Assembly: GCA_000179315.1 (NCBI GenBank)
Contig: ADZZ01000363.1
Span: 37,250-101,249 of the forward strand
Length of the DNA: 64,000 nucleotides
Source of the DNA: a delta proteobacterium NaphS2
Lineage (GTDB): Bacteria > Desulfobacterota > DSM-4660 > Desulfatiglandales > Desulfatiglandaceae
Direction of reading: 5' to 3'
The position numbers and the translations under genes are program-made. Positions 46,504 through 55,200 of this stretch are shown piece by piece (within the stretch, counting starts at the first letter, position 1; the number at the start of each line of letters is the position of its first letter). The notes below the pieces were generated by a model that worked only from the letters and a program-made list of their open reading frames with translations, was not told the DNA's origin and made no database searches.

Positions 46504-48435
46504 CTGTTTGACCAAACTTTTCGGATGATTTGCCGTCGCAATCCCTTCTTTAACCATCCACCGGGCCACCTCGGACATGGTCATTTCCCGGCCTTTTTGG
46601 AGCAGCATCTCCCGGCAGAACTGCATGATGCCACCCCCTTTGCCGCTACTGAAGTCCTTGAAAATGTTCTCCGACAAACTGACATGCATTGAGGCCTTCT
46701 CTTCATGGGTAAAGGGCGATTTGATCCATATTTCATCGTCCCGGCGGCTCCTTTTAGGATCCACCTCAAGGTCAAAAACCCTTATCACCTCCAGCCAGCT
46801 GGCCTGTTCCCAAACCTGAGACAGTTTTACCCGAGATTCGGTAACAATCGGTCGGGATGATCCTCCAGCAGCATGTTGATTCCAGAAAACCGCATAGTCT
46901 TCTCCCGGCCGAATCAGGGGATGGTTCTGGGTGAGTTGTTCCGTCTTTTTTTCATCGTCTGCCATGCGCTCCACCATACGCCGCAATGCCTTGGAGCTTT
47001 TCAATCCGTTTGCCTTTGCCAGTTCGGCGGCTTTTTCCACATACCTTGCCGGGTAGTGCCGGACCAGATTGATCAGGCCATACATCCGGCGCTGGCCGCT
47101 TCGGCCTTCTTCGGTAAACCACGTTTCACACAATGAGAATGTATGGGGTCCAATGGCTTCGGCCCGTGCCAGCAACCTGTCCGTTTGCCGGGAGGGATTA
47201 AAAATTCGGTCCCGCGGTTCCATCAAAAGGGACCCCGGCATACGACCCTTTGGATGGCGGCGAATCACTTCCATCCGTTGAGGGTCCAGGATTTCGATCT
47301 CTTTGTCATAGACCCTTACCACCACCTGACTGTAAAGGGGCGCCGGATTGGCGGCGTAGTAACAATTGTCCAACTGGATGGTGCCGTCATCGTAAACCGT
47401 CCGGATTTCCTGTCGAAAATACACAAACGGCGACAAGGGCAAAGGCAGAAGGCAGGGTTTTTCCTCCTGGAACATTTCTTCAACCTGTCTTTTGGCCCGG
47501 CCATGAATGCGAGGCGCCGCCCAGCGCTTTTCCCAATGCATGAGCCAATCATTCTGAGCGTCAATACAATCGAATTTCCGGCCCTTCAGGGCGGTATTCT
47601 GTGTGTACTTAACCCCGTTTTCCACCGTCCCTTTTCGGTTCGGATCCTTCACCCTTGCCGGGTCTGCCGCAACGTCGTAATGAGACAACATCGCGGCATA
47701 TAACGTATTAAGCTCGGGATCATAAATATCAGGCTTGATCACGCCTTCCTTAAGGTTATCCAAGGCTACATATCCCGGGCATCCGCCAAAATACCGGAAT
47801 GCTTCCTCATGCAGCCTGCACCATGTTTCCTTGCTCGATTTCCACACCACTTTCCGGAAGGCCCGCCCGGAATATTTCAACACCATGACAAACAAGCGAG
47901 GCCGGCGATGTTTTCCGCTGTCATGAAGCGTCGGCGCTCCTGTTCCATAGTCAACCTGGGCCTCTTCTCCGGGAAGAAATTCAAGTCGGTCAAACTGACG
48001 CGGGTCCTTTTTTTTGAGTCTTCGAACGAACCGCTTTACGCTGTTGTATTGATGCGTGAATGCGAACAGTTCCACCAGGTCCTGGTAGATGGCCATGGCG
48101 TTTCGACCCAGCCTCAGTTGTTCTTCAATCCACTTTCGATGCGGTTCGCAGGCCGAACCATTCTTCGGAGGGTTCTCCAAAGCCGGTGGCCGGGGTGGGG
48201 GATTTTGAACAGGAAGAACCGAAGACCCGGTGTCCACCCCTTCTAAAGTGGGGTAGATTGAAGACTCAGTTTCTTCAAAAATTGCCCGATGATGCAGCTG
48301 AGCATATCTCCGGATGGTTTTTCGGTTGATCCCGGTCTTCCGGTTGATCTCGCGTTGACTGAGTCCCTTTTCCAGTAATGTTATGACTGTTGCTTTCAAA
48401 TTCGGCTTCAAAACGTTCATCCTTCCTTCCCCCAT
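46504..48435 (-). pseudogene. istA: IstA transposase with primase-like extension (N-terminal piece)
   Basis: About 644 codons. The N-terminus has a helix-turn-helix (KGLSQREINRKTGINRKTIR). The core is a retroviral-type DDE integrase (EEAQVDYGTGAPTL, ALDNLKEGVIKPD, RKGTVENGVKYTQN). After about residue 560 comes EIWIKSPFTHEEKASMHVSL, then IFKDFSSGKGGGIMQFC. This resembles the CHC2 zinc-finger region of DnaG primases without its cysteines. The frame is cut at SLVKQ by the IS4-like element; the codons after that come from the insertion. The rest of the protein is at 43940-44692. Confidence 0.85.
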
Positions 48436-48675
48436 TCGTGGATTTCACAAATGGGAGTAGTTACGTTCTGTCGCCTTTTTCAGCAATCTCTACTGGAAAA
48501 TCAGACTGGCTGGGTGGGGGATTTTGAGGTGGCCACAAGTGGGGGATTTTGGGTGGCCATCAGGGTCTTCGAGCAGGCGGGTGCTGGCATCATATTCCTC
48601 TTTCTCCTGTGGGCGGGCATCGCCCCTTCACCGCTTTTGAATCTTATTGGACATGTGATCCCGATGATTAGATAA

Positions 48676-48907
48676 TCTTGGAAAATGCCGTTGTCGGGAT
48701 AGCGCAGAAAAAGCTTGAAAGCCCATTTCGGATTGTTTAGTGTTGCGCAACACTGTATGGAGGTTGCAACGACACGTTTTGGCGATACTTTAAGGAAAGT
48801 TAGTGCAAAAGATCGTCGAACCCAAGCAGCACACCGAGCGAATCCAAATCGGTGGTCTCTTCGTGGAAAGAACCTTGACCGACAATCAAAAGATGGGAAA
48901 CAATGAG
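48676..48907. other. Region after nuoN with 16-bp palindrome
   Basis: A perfect palindrome AGTGTTGCGCAACACT lies at 48739-48754. A plus-strand frame (48803 to about 48960) beginning VQKIVEPKQHTERIQIGG has no recognised product. No terminator was identified after nuoN. Confidence 0.4.
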
Positions 48908-49593
48908 CTACCGGTTATCGTGGTAAAGTGCCAGGAATTTCTGAAGGAGCATGATCCGTAGCCTGAAGTTGTCGAAATTCCTGTAGCCGTATGCTGTGCG
49001 AATGGTTGCTCTCAAGGCATTGTTGGTGCCTTCCACAAATCCGTTAGTAATTCGTTCGATAGTAAGAGGGAAAATGCCGTCACGGCTAGAAAGATCTGCT
49101 ACGGCCTGACGGTCTAATTCCCATTCCAAGCGGTAGGAAATACTCTCTTCTTCTTGGTACCGTGTGTTGGGTCCTGGCTTTCCAGGGCCTATCTGACGCT
49201 GAACAATTTGTTTGTCCTCGATGAGCTGAATTTGGAATAGATCAAATGTACCCTTGGTTGCCTTCTTGATTGCCTTTTCAATCTGTTCTTTTGTCTTGAG
49301 GTTGTATTGATTGAGTCGGGGGGAAAGTTCAGTCAGTTGAGGATCGGCTTTGGCAATTCTTTTTTCTCGTCGGCTTTTATCCTGTTTTTCTTTGGCGCTG
49401 CTGTGAACCCAAATGATTCGATACCCATTTTGGGAAGGCTGGCCTTCGTATGTTTTGTAAACGATGGTTTCTGATTTTTTTCGGCTATTTGGCGTTTCGT
49501 AGGCATATTGCCATTCGATGGAGTTTGTTTTTAGGAATTCGTAGAACTGTTTGACTTCAGAGCGGTTTTTGGGAACGATGGTAATGAATATTC
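48908..49593 (-). pseudogene. Chimeric transposase remnant (IS1634-like then ISL3-like)
   Basis: Read on the minus strand from about 49593, one open frame gives FITIVPKNRSEVKQFYEFLK to RLEWELDRQAVADLSSRDGI, matching the middle of IS1634-type transposases. It then turns into NGFVEGTNNALRATIRTAYG-YRNFDNFRLRIM, the C-terminus of ISL3-type transposases, ending at 48908. No start codon with ribosome site is present. It looks like two element remnants joined by deletion. Confidence 0.6.
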
Positions 49594-49905
49594 TGAAGCT
49601 TATGAAGCCTTCTTGACCGAAGTATTATCCAAAACCAGAAAGCACATTAAAAACGAAGTCCTTAAGCGTCGGAAATCATTTGGCGTGCAACCGGCATGAC
49701 CTCTCGTCCAAATCCTCCCGCACCGATTTATTCCATAGAGTTCTGTTCTGCAAATCATCGTGTAGTTCCTTTTGCTTTTGTCAAGTCTTTTTTTAAGAAA
49801 TCTCATGAAGGCTAATCGCGGTGCACGGCGGCGCAGCCGCCTGGTTGGACGAAGCCGCTACGCGGCAGACAATTCCAGCGATTTTTTTCTCCCAGATTAA
49901 CCTGC
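49594..49905. other. Stretch without a clear gene
   Basis: A plus-strand frame (YSEAYEAFLTEVLSKTRKHI to VQPA) could be the C-terminus of a lost gene but was not recognised. At 49822-49870 are GC-rich arms (CACGGCGGCGCAGCCGCC and GAAGCCGCTACGCGGC) that can fold into hairpins. Confidence 0.4.
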
Positions 49906-49994
49906 TGTAATCTCCTCCAACTTTGTAATAAAAAGAAATCATCAAGGAAGGCGCATTTGCCTTTCATTTCAATCATTACAAGGAGGAGATTACA
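49906..49994 (+). promoter_or_regulatory. Inverted repeat covering the recombinase ribosome site
   Basis: TGTAATCTCCTCC (49906-49918) is the exact complement of GGAGGAGATTACA (49982-49994), which contains the ribosome site and ends one base before the ATG at 49995. TTGTAAT and ATTACAA just inside extend the pairing. Between them GGAAGGCGCATTTGCCTTTC can form a small hairpin. In RNA the ribosome site would be hidden. Confidence 0.6.
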
Positions 49995-50829
49995 ATGGAT
50001 ACCACCATGCCAAAAAATTCGCAATTCAACAAGTATTACCGGAAGCACCAGAAATACCTGAAACTCAATGGATTACGGCCAAAAACCATTGAGGCGTACT
50101 CAAGGGCGATCAGGCGAATCGGAAACTATTTCGATTGCAGGATCGTCAATCTTACATCCGACCAGTTGCTTGACTATTTTAATGAGCTTCTGGAATGCCA
50201 TTCCTGGAGTACGGTCAAACTCGATCTGTATGGTCTGAAGTTCTTTTACGCCAGGGTACTGAACAAAACCTGGGAAGACATCCCCTTAATCAAACCGCCA
50301 AGAACATCCAGGATCCCGGATATTCTATCCATTGAGCAGCTCAACCGGCTGTTCGCCGAAACCAACAAGTTGAGCTACAAAGTCTTTTTCTTTACCACCT
50401 ACAGCATGGGGCTGCGCCTTGGCGAAGGAATCAGGCTGACTGTCGGTGATATCGACTCCGTCAATATGCGAGTTCATATTCGCGACGCCAAGGGCAACAA
50501 AGACCGGCTGGTGCCGCTGCCTGAAAATACTCTGCGCGTGCTGAGAAATTTCTGGCAGGTTCACAAACATCCCCATTTCCTTTTTCCAAGCCGGAAAAGA
50601 GGTCTGAATAATGCCCACCTGGTTCAGCAGCCACTGGACAGAGGCGGCATCCAGACCGCCATGAAAGCCGTTGTCAGACAACTCGGCATAAAAAAAAATT
50701 TCATGCCATTCCCTGCGGCACAGCTATGCAACGCATATGCTGGAAGCAGGCGTTGATCTCATTGAATTACAACAGATCCTGGGCCATGTCAGTGTCCTGA
50801 CCACCACCAGATACACCCATCTCCTATGA
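49995..50829 (+). pseudogene. Tyrosine recombinase, frameshifted
   Basis: A phage-integrase-type recombinase: N-terminal SAM-like DNA-binding domain (YLKLNGLRPKTIEAYSRAIR), catalytic Arg in TYSMGLRLGEGIRL, and the HxxR box [17 protein letters not shown] with [15 protein letters not shown] carrying the Tyr nucleophile. A run of nine As at 50690-50698 puts the HxxR and Tyr part out of frame; one A fewer gives 277 residues. The frame ends at the IS110 insertion point. It lies upstream of an IS91 transposase, and such pairs occur in IS91-like elements. Confidence 0.85.
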
Positions 50830-52303
50830 AACTCCCAAACACCCCAGGCACCTCATTAAGCAGCTAAGGGCTCGACTTTATAGCCCATATCCTTGAGGGC
50901 TTTGGTGTATGATATCAAACGACGCTGAGTGAAGCGGGCTTCATAAGCAGCAGCACCTGCGTCGGCATAAGCTTGACCGTGTTTTACCAACCGATAAATC
51001 AACTGGGCCAGTTTGCGGGCAGTGGCAAATACAGCAACCGATGCACCTTTACGATAAGAAATGCGACGGTAATAGGCGCCAAGTGCTGTTTTGGAGTTCC
51101 GCAAGGTCGTGGCCGCCATGCGTAGCGCATTGCTTACCCTTGTCGAGGTAACCGATTTGAACTTTCCCGGGACCTTTTTACCGGCACTAATGGAAATATT
51201 TGGCGCCAGGCGCAAGTATGAAACAAATCGATTTTCATCGGCAAAGGCCGAAAAATCTGTACCAAGCTCGCTGATGAGAACAGCCGCTGTATCTACTCCA
51301 ATGCCGTCGATGGTCGTAAGATCAAAGCCTGACATACCAAACAATGCTTGTCGCAGGGGTTCCTGTCCGCGCTTTGCGATGGTTTTTGCCTTGGATTTTG
51401 TTTTTGGTGGTGGCGCCGACAAATCTTTATTTTCAGGCGGTTGCAATGATTCGATATAGTCAATGATCTCAGAATCGTAATTGGCTATCACAGCACAAAG
51501 CTGATCATAAACATGAAGAGCCTGCTTGAGATTAAAAAGATGTTCAGGACGCCAGTTGCCAGTCAACTCATCGGCAATTTCCTCTTCTGATTTTCGACAA
51601 CGCGGATCACGAAGACCCGCTAGAACTTTGGGATCACGCTCGCCATCAATGATGGCACGAATAATGGCCATGCCGGTAACACCAGTAATGTCGGAAACAG
51701 CATGATGCACGCAAACATTCATTTGATCGAGGCTTTTCTGCATACGACGGACCCAATCCGAACGCTCAGCCACGATGGTATTCCGTTCACGAATGAGTGA
51801 ACGCAAACGACAAATGTCATCACCGGGCCTAAATGAACCGCGGAGCAATCCGCACGAATGCAGCAATTGAAGCCATTGGCAATCTATAATATCAGTCTTT
51901 CGGCCAGGAACATGGCTGATCTGGCGTGCATTGACCAGATTGACTTCAAAACCACGGTTGTCCAGAATCTCAAATAGTGGTATCCAGTATACGCCGGTAC
52001 TTTCCATGGCAACAGTGGAAACCTTTTGTTCCGAGAGCCAATCGGCAAGACGCAACAATTCCGGGGTGGTTGTGCCAAAACGCTCTACATTTGGGGAACC
52101 GTCCGATAAAGGTGGCCCGGCAACCCAGTGTTCGCGGGAGCCAAGGTCAATGCCGGCAGCATTGGGTTGAACAGTTTTCAAAGGTTCTGATTTCCGCATG
52201 TTGTTTTTAGAATCTTTCTTCTTTCGAGCCATCGTCACCGATCCTCATCCGTGTGTCTTAGGAACGGCAGCCCGGAATGGCTTCTGTGAAAATTCTCCTA
52301 TGG
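50829..52303 (-). mobile_element. IS110-family element
   Basis: CTCCTATG occurs at 50821-50828 and again at 52296-52303, framing an element of about 1.47 kb whose single gene fills almost all of it. It separates the 3' end of the tyrosine recombinase from the IS91 transposase. The right-hand boundary is uncertain and might lie further right. Confidence 0.65.
50856..52238 (-). CDS. IS110-family transposase
   Basis: A 460-residue transposase (or 458 from the ATG at 52232). The N-terminal RuvC-like DEDD domain shows AAGIDLGSREHWVA, VAMESTGVYWIPLFEIL and RKTDIIDCQWLQ. The C-terminal domain shows GIGVDTAAVLISELG and RLAPNISISAGKK with serines typical of IS110 recombination. A Lys/Pro-rich insert (APPPKTKSKAKTIAKRG) lies between them. 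It looks intact. Confidence 0.92.
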   Translation of the reverse strand: MTMARKKKDSKNNMRKSEPLKTVQPNAAGIDLGSREHWVAGPPLSDGSPNVERFGTTTPELLRLADWLSEQKVSTVAMESTGVYWIPLFEILDNRGFEVNLVNARQISHVPGRKTDIIDCQWLQLLHSCGLLRGSFRPGDDICRLRSLIRERNTIVAERSDWVRRMQKSLDQMNVCVHHAVSDITGVTGMAIIRAIIDGERDPKVLAGLRDPRCRKSEEEIADELTGNWRPEHLFNLKQALHVYDQLCAVIANYDSEIIDYIESLQPPENKDLSAPPPKTKSKAKTIAKRGQEPLRQALFGMSGFDLTTIDGIGVDTAAVLISELGTDFSAFADENRFVSYLRLAPNISISAGKKVPGKFKSVTSTRVSNALRMAATTLRNSKTALGAYYRRISYRKGASVAVFATARKLAQLIYRLVKHGQAYADAGAAAYEARFTQRRLISYTKALKDMGYKVEPLAA

Positions 52304-52572
52304 GAGAGTGCATAAGCCTCATCATTGTTCAAAAGCTCTCCGGGGTCATGCTGACTTAGGGGCAATATGCTCCGGTGAAGAAAGGACCTTGACTGCTGCC
52401 GTTCAATTGAGACGATTGTTGAACAATCCAGTTGATGGCGCAAGTCATAAGTTTCATTCTCGTTCAAACCGGCCCCGCCGGCGGCTTGGCTGACTTCCAA
52501 TACCGGAAACAATGCCAGCCAGGCCGTCAATACGCTGGCCAACACCTTTGATATAACATGGGGAGGGGTCAA

Positions 52573-53685
52573 ATGATTCTGCTCTCCTCGATTATCAATG
52601 AATTCAGGGACCGCTTTTTGGACCGATACGAGAATTCCGTCCTGCCAAGCCATACAAAGGCTCTGCAGACCATGGCACAATGCAGACAAGAATATGGCCC
52701 GCACATGCTGGCGAAATGTACGGATCACAACTGCGGAAAACAGGTCTATATTCCACATTCCTGTGGTCACAGGAACTGTCCCCATTGCCAGAACCATGAA
52801 AACCGGCAGTGGATCGAGAATCAGTTGAGCAAGCGCTTACCGGCTCAATACTATCTGATCACCTTCACCCTCCCCAAACAGCTCAGGGATCTTGCCTGGA
52901 AAAATCAGGCAACAATCTATTCCCTCATGTTTGCCTGCGTCCAGGATCTCCTGAAAACATTTACCCAAAAAGACAAAAAACTCGGTGGAGCAGCCGGCTT
53001 TACCACCATACTCCATACCCATTCAAGAGCACTCGACTATCATCCCCACATTCATGTTGTCATGCCGGGGGCAAGCATCAATACAAAAACAGCATTATGG
53101 CGGGTCAAATCTTCCGGGTATCTTTTCAGCCACAAGGCTCTGGCGCAAGTCTTCAGAGCAAAGATCCTCCAGGCCATTGTTGACCACGGGCTGAGCGTGC
53201 CAGAAGATTGCCCGAAACAGTGGGTCGTTGACTGCAAAGACGTCGGCAACGGCGACAAGGCAATCATTTATCTTGGCAGATATCTCTACCGGGGCGTCAT
53301 CCGGGAACAGGATATTCTGCAATGCGAAAACGGCATGGTCACCTTCAGGTATCTCCATGCCAAAACCGGGCAATACAGAAGCAGGACCGTCACCGGGGAA
53401 TATTTCCTCTATCTGCTCATGCTCCATGTGCTGCCCAAGGGCTTTCGAAGGGCCAGGTGTTACGGTTTTCTCCATCCATGCAGCAAAAAGCTCATCTGTT
53501 TTTTGCAGATGGTGCTCCGGGTTAATCCGCTCAATATGTTTGCCAAGAAATTGAAAGAACGGCCAACAATTACCTGCCCGGTATGCGGAGCGGCCATGAA
53601 AATTGTCCTGACAAAAATAGCAAAACCGCCGGCGAAGCAGGTCCACCTGCCTTACATGAGCGAACACGGAGAAATCGTTATGTAA
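52573..53685 (+). CDS. IS91-family transposase
   Basis: A 370-residue replication-type transposase. The N-terminal zinc finger is CTDHNCGKQVYIPHSCGHRN-CPHC. The HUH motif is in DYHPHIHVVMPG, and the relaxase-type tyrosine region is IIYLGRYLYRG. A further CPVCGAAM lies at the C-terminus. The start at 52573 follows GGGAGGGG. IS91-type elements move by rolling-circle replication. The non-coding 52304-52572 in front may hold its regulatory DNA. The gene ends about 220 bases before an integron attC site. Confidence 0.88.
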   Translation: MILLSSIINEFRDRFLDRYENSVLPSHTKALQTMAQCRQEYGPHMLAKCTDHNCGKQVYIPHSCGHRNCPHCQNHENRQWIENQLSKRLPAQYYLITFTLPKQLRDLAWKNQATIYSLMFACVQDLLKTFTQKDKKLGGAAGFTTILHTHSRALDYHPHIHVVMPGASINTKTALWRVKSSGYLFSHKALAQVFRAKILQAIVDHGLSVPEDCPKQWVVDCKDVGNGDKAIIYLGRYLYRGVIREQDILQCENGMVTFRYLHAKTGQYRSRTVTGEYFLYLLMLHVLPKGFRRARCYGFLHPCSKKLICFLQMVLRVNPLNMFAKKLKERPTITCPVCGAAMKIVLTKIAKPPAKQVHLPYMSEHGEIVM

Positions 53686-53905
53686 CCCAGAGCCAACATC
53701 ACCGGTTTATGAAAAAGCCCGGTTTCCCCGGTAATGGACACCTATGCGCAAAAAAACTGCATATTCCGCTTCTGAAAGCCTTGTTCTTCAGGCAAATCTA
53801 TTTCAAAGAGCATATGGGCAGAAGCAGAAAATCCCTGTCTCACTTCTGTCCTGATCAAGCTGCCTCTTTCAAAAAAGCTGTTTTCTATATATAGTAACCG
53901 GGCTT

Positions 53906-53969
53906 GTCCAACAAACGGTTCAGATTGTGGTTCGCTCCGCTCTCACAATCTAACCTTATTCGTTAGGGC
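53906..53969 (-). repeat. Integron attC recombination site
   Basis: On the minus strand the site runs from GCCCTAAC (R'' core, CTAAC) to GTTGGAC (R' core, GTTRRRY). The inner arms GGTT-AGATTGTG and CACAATCT-GAACC pair with one unpaired base, as in attC sites folded as single strands. The loop is AGAGCGGAGCGAAC. It lies just after the 3' end of the HEPN gene on the same strand, which is the normal cassette arrangement. No integron integrase gene is in the window. Confidence 0.75.
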
Positions 53970-54013
53970 AGGGCTTTCCCGAACCGGATAAAGAGAGTAA
54001 GCAAGTCAACTTA

Positions 54014-54299
54014 TTAACGTCTCTCAAAAAGATCATTGTAGATCCGTGCCAAATCCTTCGGGATCTTACCCGCTTTCACATACTGCCTATTAAAAAGGCT
54101 ACGCACGCCCGTATGCTTGGATGATGACAGGCCGTGACGTACAAGAAGAGCCGATACCGCATAGAAGCAGGCATAATAGAAGCCGGTTCACACAAGCATT
54201 CCACCGCCTTGCATTGGCAAGAATACGAGCATCTTCCAGAGTCTCTTCTTGTGCTCGGACCATACGGTACAACACCAGATCCTTGCTCCATTCCGTCAT
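54014..54299 (-). pseudogene. HEPN-domain protein, frameshifted
   Basis: From ATG 54299 it reads MTEWSKDLVLYRMVRAQEET, then ARILANARRWNACVNRL. One extra base near 54178-54184 then breaks the frame. The correct continuation is YYACFYAVSALLVRHGLSSS-KHTGVRSLFN to RIYNDLFERR and stop at 54014. The full product would be 94 residues, a small HEPN protein, a class that includes RNase toxins and is often found in toxin-antitoxin pairs or integron cassettes. It precedes an attC site by 45 bases. Confidence 0.75.
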
Positions 54300-54357
54300 A
54301 GTCTGATTCCTTCCTGCTGCACTCTCTGGTGAAATGGTATAGCCTGATAGCAGATGG

Positions 54358-54915
54358 TTATCCGATGCTGCCCGCCTCGGGACCGATTTTTAAGTCAAAA
54401 TCTGATTCCTGCCCCATGACCTCAAGACAAAGCCTAGAATCCTGCACATCATAACCCCACGGCGGTTCGACGAACATGGTCCAAAGCTTCTTGCCTTCGA
54501 TGTCCCACGCAGCCAATTCCAACTCCGCCGACATCACGATCACATCACCATGGCGTTTCCAGCTCCAAAAACCTGTGTTGGCAACATCTTCCCATAATCG
54601 CTTAACCGCTCGGAGGTCATACGCCAGCAGACGGTCACCTGCCCCAAGAACGAGCAGATGAGTTTCTGGCACCAACAGCGCTCCGGGATGAAAACCAGCT
54701 TCAGGTCCTGGATCAAATCGTTGCGAGACAACCAACTCTGGCCAGTGAGCCGCTGCGCTTTCGACGGTGACGACCAGTGTTGTTCCATCCGCCCCTTTAA
54801 TTCCGAAGTCATCGTGGAAACGGGCATGTCCGACCAATTCAGAATAGGTCGTGGGCACTGAACCAATCGTACCGCTTACCGTATATTCATTACAGCCAAC
54901 CTGAAATGTTGCCAT
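54358..54915 (-). CDS. Hypothetical protein (possible integron-cassette gene)
   Basis: A 185-residue soluble protein starting MATFQVGCNEYTVSGTIGSV. It contains WPELVVSQRFDPGPEAGFHP-GALLVPETHLL, then LLAYDLRAVKRLWEDVANTG and ELELAAWDIEGKKLW, which read like short beta strands of a repeat or propeller-like fold. It resembles hypothetical proteins often carried in integron cassettes, a recollection rather than a search result. It lies 58 bases before the HEPN gene on the same strand, so both may have entered in one cassette. Function unknown. Confidence 0.7.
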   Translation of the reverse strand: MATFQVGCNEYTVSGTIGSVPTTYSELVGHARFHDDFGIKGADGTTLVVTVESAAAHWPELVVSQRFDPGPEAGFHPGALLVPETHLLVLGAGDRLLAYDLRAVKRLWEDVANTGFWSWKRHGDVIVMSAELELAAWDIEGKKLWTMFVEPPWGYDVQDSRLCLEVMGQESDFDLKIGPEAGSIG

Positions 54916-54939
54916 GACTTTGTTTCTGGATAATCGCGG

Positions 54940-55010
54940 CGCCGGTCAGCACCGCGATTCACGGCGGCGGAGCCGCCGTGAACGATAAGCTCAGCGGCCC
55001 CTCCACCGGA
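54940..55010. repeat. Paired GC-rich hairpins beside the intron, attC-like half site
   Basis: A perfect stem TTCACGGCGGC-GGA-GCCGCCGTGAA-type palindrome (about 54968-54992) lies next to ATCGCGG/CCGCGAT arms (about 54938-54966). It is followed by GAACGATAAGCTCAGCGGC, which looks like one arm of an attC site. The other arm could have been separated by the intron. Low certainty for attC, high for the hairpin. Confidence 0.4.
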
Positions 55011-55084
55011 CGTCGCCACAACCGCATTACTTCCAGGGGTCCGCTTCCGGGTAAAGGCACCGGTTACCCAGCGCCCTCCCCACA

Positions 55085-55117
55085 GATCCGGACGTGAAGA
55101 TTTCCCTCATCCGGTTC
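55085..55117 (-). ncRNA. Group II intron domain V
   Basis: On the minus strand GAACCGGATGAGGG...CACGTCCGGATC folds into a domain V hairpin, with CCGGAT/GTCCGG stems around a GAAA-like turn, the catalytic heart of the ribozyme. It lies 84 bases after the reverse transcriptase stop. Confidence 0.75.
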
Positions 55118-55200
55118 CTCGGTTCAGGTCCTTTTTACCAGACCCTCAACCGGCCAGGCGACACCCCGACCGGCGCATAACTTTGCTGCCCTATCGGCAT

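Larger units (their letters stand above)
43033..48565 (-). mobile_element. IS21-type element with primase module, itself interrupted
   Basis: The ends carry matching inverted sequences (GGATGGCCACC...AAAATCCCCCACTTGTGGCC on the left and its complement on the right, repeated inward) and a 5-base duplication TCTTC (43028-43032 and 48566-48570). It encodes IstA and IstB on the minus strand. Without the 1802-bp IS4-like insertion and its 9-base duplication the element is about 3.7 kb, longer than usual IS21 members (about 2-2.5 kb) because of a primase-like segment. Confidence 0.85.
40418..48675 (+). pseudogene. nuoN: Complex I subunit N, split by two insertion sequences
   Basis: nuoN lies in three pieces: 40418-41284 (MESNWMVILPEIILAFGGLL to LSQTRL), 42577-43032 (KRLLAYSSVAQMGFLIM to TTAGIF) and 48571-48675 (EQAGAGIIFLFLLWAGIAPS to MIR and stop). 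Removing the ISAzo13-type element at 41285-42573, the IS21-type element at 43033-48565 and one copy of each target duplication restores 476 codons including stop without a frame change, the normal length for NuoN. The gene is therefore intact apart from the two insertions, and these are recent. As it stands no proton-pumping NuoN can be made. Confidence 0.92.

Noticed and set aside
49822..49870. A second attC site in the GC-rich hairpins with GTTGGAC
   Set aside because: The R' box is present, but no matching R'' box and paired arms of suitable length were found.
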